Positions 34,853 to 35,425 of a DNA stretch of 35,425 nucleotides are shown here, one piece after another (position 1 is the first letter of the stretch; each line of letters starts with the position of its first letter). The notes under the pieces are model-generated. The model saw nothing but the letters and a program-made list of their open reading frames with translations. It was not told the origin of the DNA and did not search any database. The stretch is from positions 1 through 35,425 of the forward strand of contig CAYGZC010000081.1 of NCBI GenBank assembly GCA_964354225.1, in the 5' to 3' direction. The position numbers were made by a program, and so were the translations under genes. Source of the stretch: CAYGZC01 sp964354225 (GTDB taxonomy: Bacteria; Bacteroidota; Ignavibacteria; UBA10030; SZUA-254).

Positions 34853-34875
34853 ATATTCAACGAAAGGATTTAAAC

Positions 34876-35136
34876 ATGCCGAAGACAGTAATGCTGAGCA
34901 CAAGGATTGAGCCAAAGCTCAAGAAAGATGTTAATACAATTTTCCGTAAGTTAGGACTAACCCCAACACAAGCGATAACGATATTTCTCTCGACCGTTAG
35001 GAACTTCAATGGGATACCATTTAAAATTTATATACCCAATGAAACAACAAAGAAAGCAATTGAGGACGCCAGAAAGAGAAGGGGTGTTAAAAAGTTCAAT
35101 ACTGTTGAAGCTTTAAAGGTAGAGATTGAGAGTTAA
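34876..35136 (+). CDS. dinJ: Antitoxin of the RelB/DinJ family
   Basis: The start is ATG at 34876 with AAAGGA 6-7 bases upstream; an earlier ATG at 34834 lies within the operator palindrome and is not used. The 86-residue protein has the DinJ pattern: KTVMLSTRIEPKLKKDVNTI (strand and first helix of the ribbon-helix-helix), LGLTPTQAITIFLSTV (second helix), and a C-terminal tail for toxin binding (NETTKKAIEDARKR onward). The stop TAA and the toxin's ATG share one base (TAATG), so the two are translated in a coupled way. The antitoxin would neutralise the toxin and repress the operon. Confidence 0.92.
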   Translation: MPKTVMLSTRIEPKLKKDVNTIFRKLGLTPTQAITIFLSTVRNFNGIPFKIYIPNETTKKAIEDARKRRGVKKFNTVEALKVEIES

Positions 35137-35405
35137 TGCGTTCGTTAATAAGAACTAAACAGTTTAAAAAAGATTTTAAGCTCTCAAAAAAGCAGTGTTG
35201 CGATACAGAAAAATTATTTGAGGTTATTGACAAGCTTGCGATGGGTGATAAGTTAGAGCAGCAATATCGCGACCATTCTCTTCATGGAAAATTTAAAGAT
35301 TGCAGAGAATGCCATAATACACCGGATTGGATGCTGATTTATAAAATTGACGGAGATGACCTTATTCTTGTGCGTAATGGTTCACATTCTGATTTATTTG
35401 GTTAA
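35136..35405 (+). CDS. yafQ: mRNA interferase toxin of the YafQ family (RelE/ParE superfamily)
   Basis: The 89-residue protein shows the full YafQ signature at the C-terminal half: DHSLHGKFKDCRECHNTPDW, LIYKI, and NGSHSDLF. The residues equivalent to E. coli YafQ catalytic His50, His63, Asp67 and His87 appear as His47, His60, Asp64 and His84. Trp65 and the terminal Phe88 are kept, so the toxin looks intact. YafQ cuts mRNA in the ribosome at in-frame lysine codons and stops growth unless bound by DinJ. It is translated after and overlapping the antitoxin. It lies at the edge of the repeat-rich tail, consistent with acquisition by transfer. Confidence 0.95.
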   Translation: MRSLIRTKQFKKDFKLSKKQCCDTEKLFEVIDKLAMGDKLEQQYRDHSLHGKFKDCRECHNTPDWMLIYKIDGDDLILVRNGSHSDLFG

Positions 35406-35425
35406 AAAATGAGCGGGGATGCAAT

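Larger units (their letters stand above)
34385..34875. other. 490-base non-coding stretch with repeat and hairpins
   Basis: No convincing gene lies here; the open frames on either strand lack ribosome sites or family resemblance. It holds a 10-base direct repeat GAGAGCGTAA (34590-34599 and 34640-34649), a hairpin AACACCC/GGGTGTT (34600-34619), repeat copy 2 (34706-34802) and the toxin-antitoxin promoter. The mix looks like debris of inserted elements. Confidence 0.6.

Noticed and set aside
32700..34880. Integron cassette array (repeats between small genes, toxin-antitoxin)
   Set aside because: The repeats are not attC-like: no RYYYAAC/GTTRRRY pair with a long imperfect palindrome, one gene lies on the other strand, and no integrase is seen.

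Overview
The window looks like an AT-rich chromosomal segment from a free-living Gram-negative bacterium of the Bacteroidota / Ignavibacteriota / Chlorobi (FCB) side. The evidence is two secreted proteins ending in a NYPNPFNP-type type IX sorting domain, a PorV-like outer-membrane protein, a TonB-dependent receptor with an N-terminal carboxypeptidase-regulatory-like domain, and many outer-membrane barrels and lipoproteins. Shine-Dalgarno sequences of the AAAGGAG type are common. Several upstream regions fit a TTGACA-N17-TAnnnT promoter rather than the TAnnTTTG form of classical Bacteroidetes. No tRNA, rRNA, CRISPR array, phage or intact insertion sequence was seen.

Layout. 1-510 (-): start of a membrane glycosyltransferase-like protein cut by the window edge. 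567-2264 (-): gamma-glutamyltransferase. 2340-4795 (-): ssb, a 56-residue ORF with a strong ribosome binding site, and an outer-membrane barrel protein, closed by a terminator. 4862-5704 (-): an NHL-repeat protein whose signal peptide lies upstream of the first ATG. 5801-13427 (-): a TonB-dependent receptor, a 1130-residue secreted protein and a PorV-like protein, headed by a long leader with a promoter, a hairpin and a 30-codon ORF. 13617-14033 (-): remnant of a class V aminotransferase. 14048-15730 (-): membrane-anchored amidohydrolase, divergent from mazG (15908-16666, +). 16684-17700 (-): PhoH-family ATPase. 17840-18863 (-): coiled-coil lipoprotein plus a coiled-coil/LysM-like protein. 18973-22425 (-): TPR protein, TPR plus periplasmic-binding-fold protein, and RadC. 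22531-28032 (-): operon of a MepA-like lipoprotein, a propeller protein and a T9SS-type cargo protein. 28154-30555 (-): ABC exporter permease and ATPase. 30713-31087 (-): single-domain response regulator. 31342-35405: accessory-looking tail with a W-rich repeat T9SS protein, a small barrel, a lipoprotein, two copies of a ~97-bp repeat and a DinJ/YafQ toxin-antitoxin pair.

The dominant theme is the cell envelope: OM receptor and PorV-like module, secreted propellers, a murein peptidase-like lipoprotein, a LysM protein and an ABC exporter. Housekeeping genes (ssb, mazG, phoH, radC) are interspersed. No complete, clearly novel multi-gene machine is evident. The most unusual items are the nine exact 29-residue repeats, the leader ORF ahead of the TonB receptor, the small gene between ssb and an OM barrel, the aminotransferase remnant and the repeat-flanked accessory tail.
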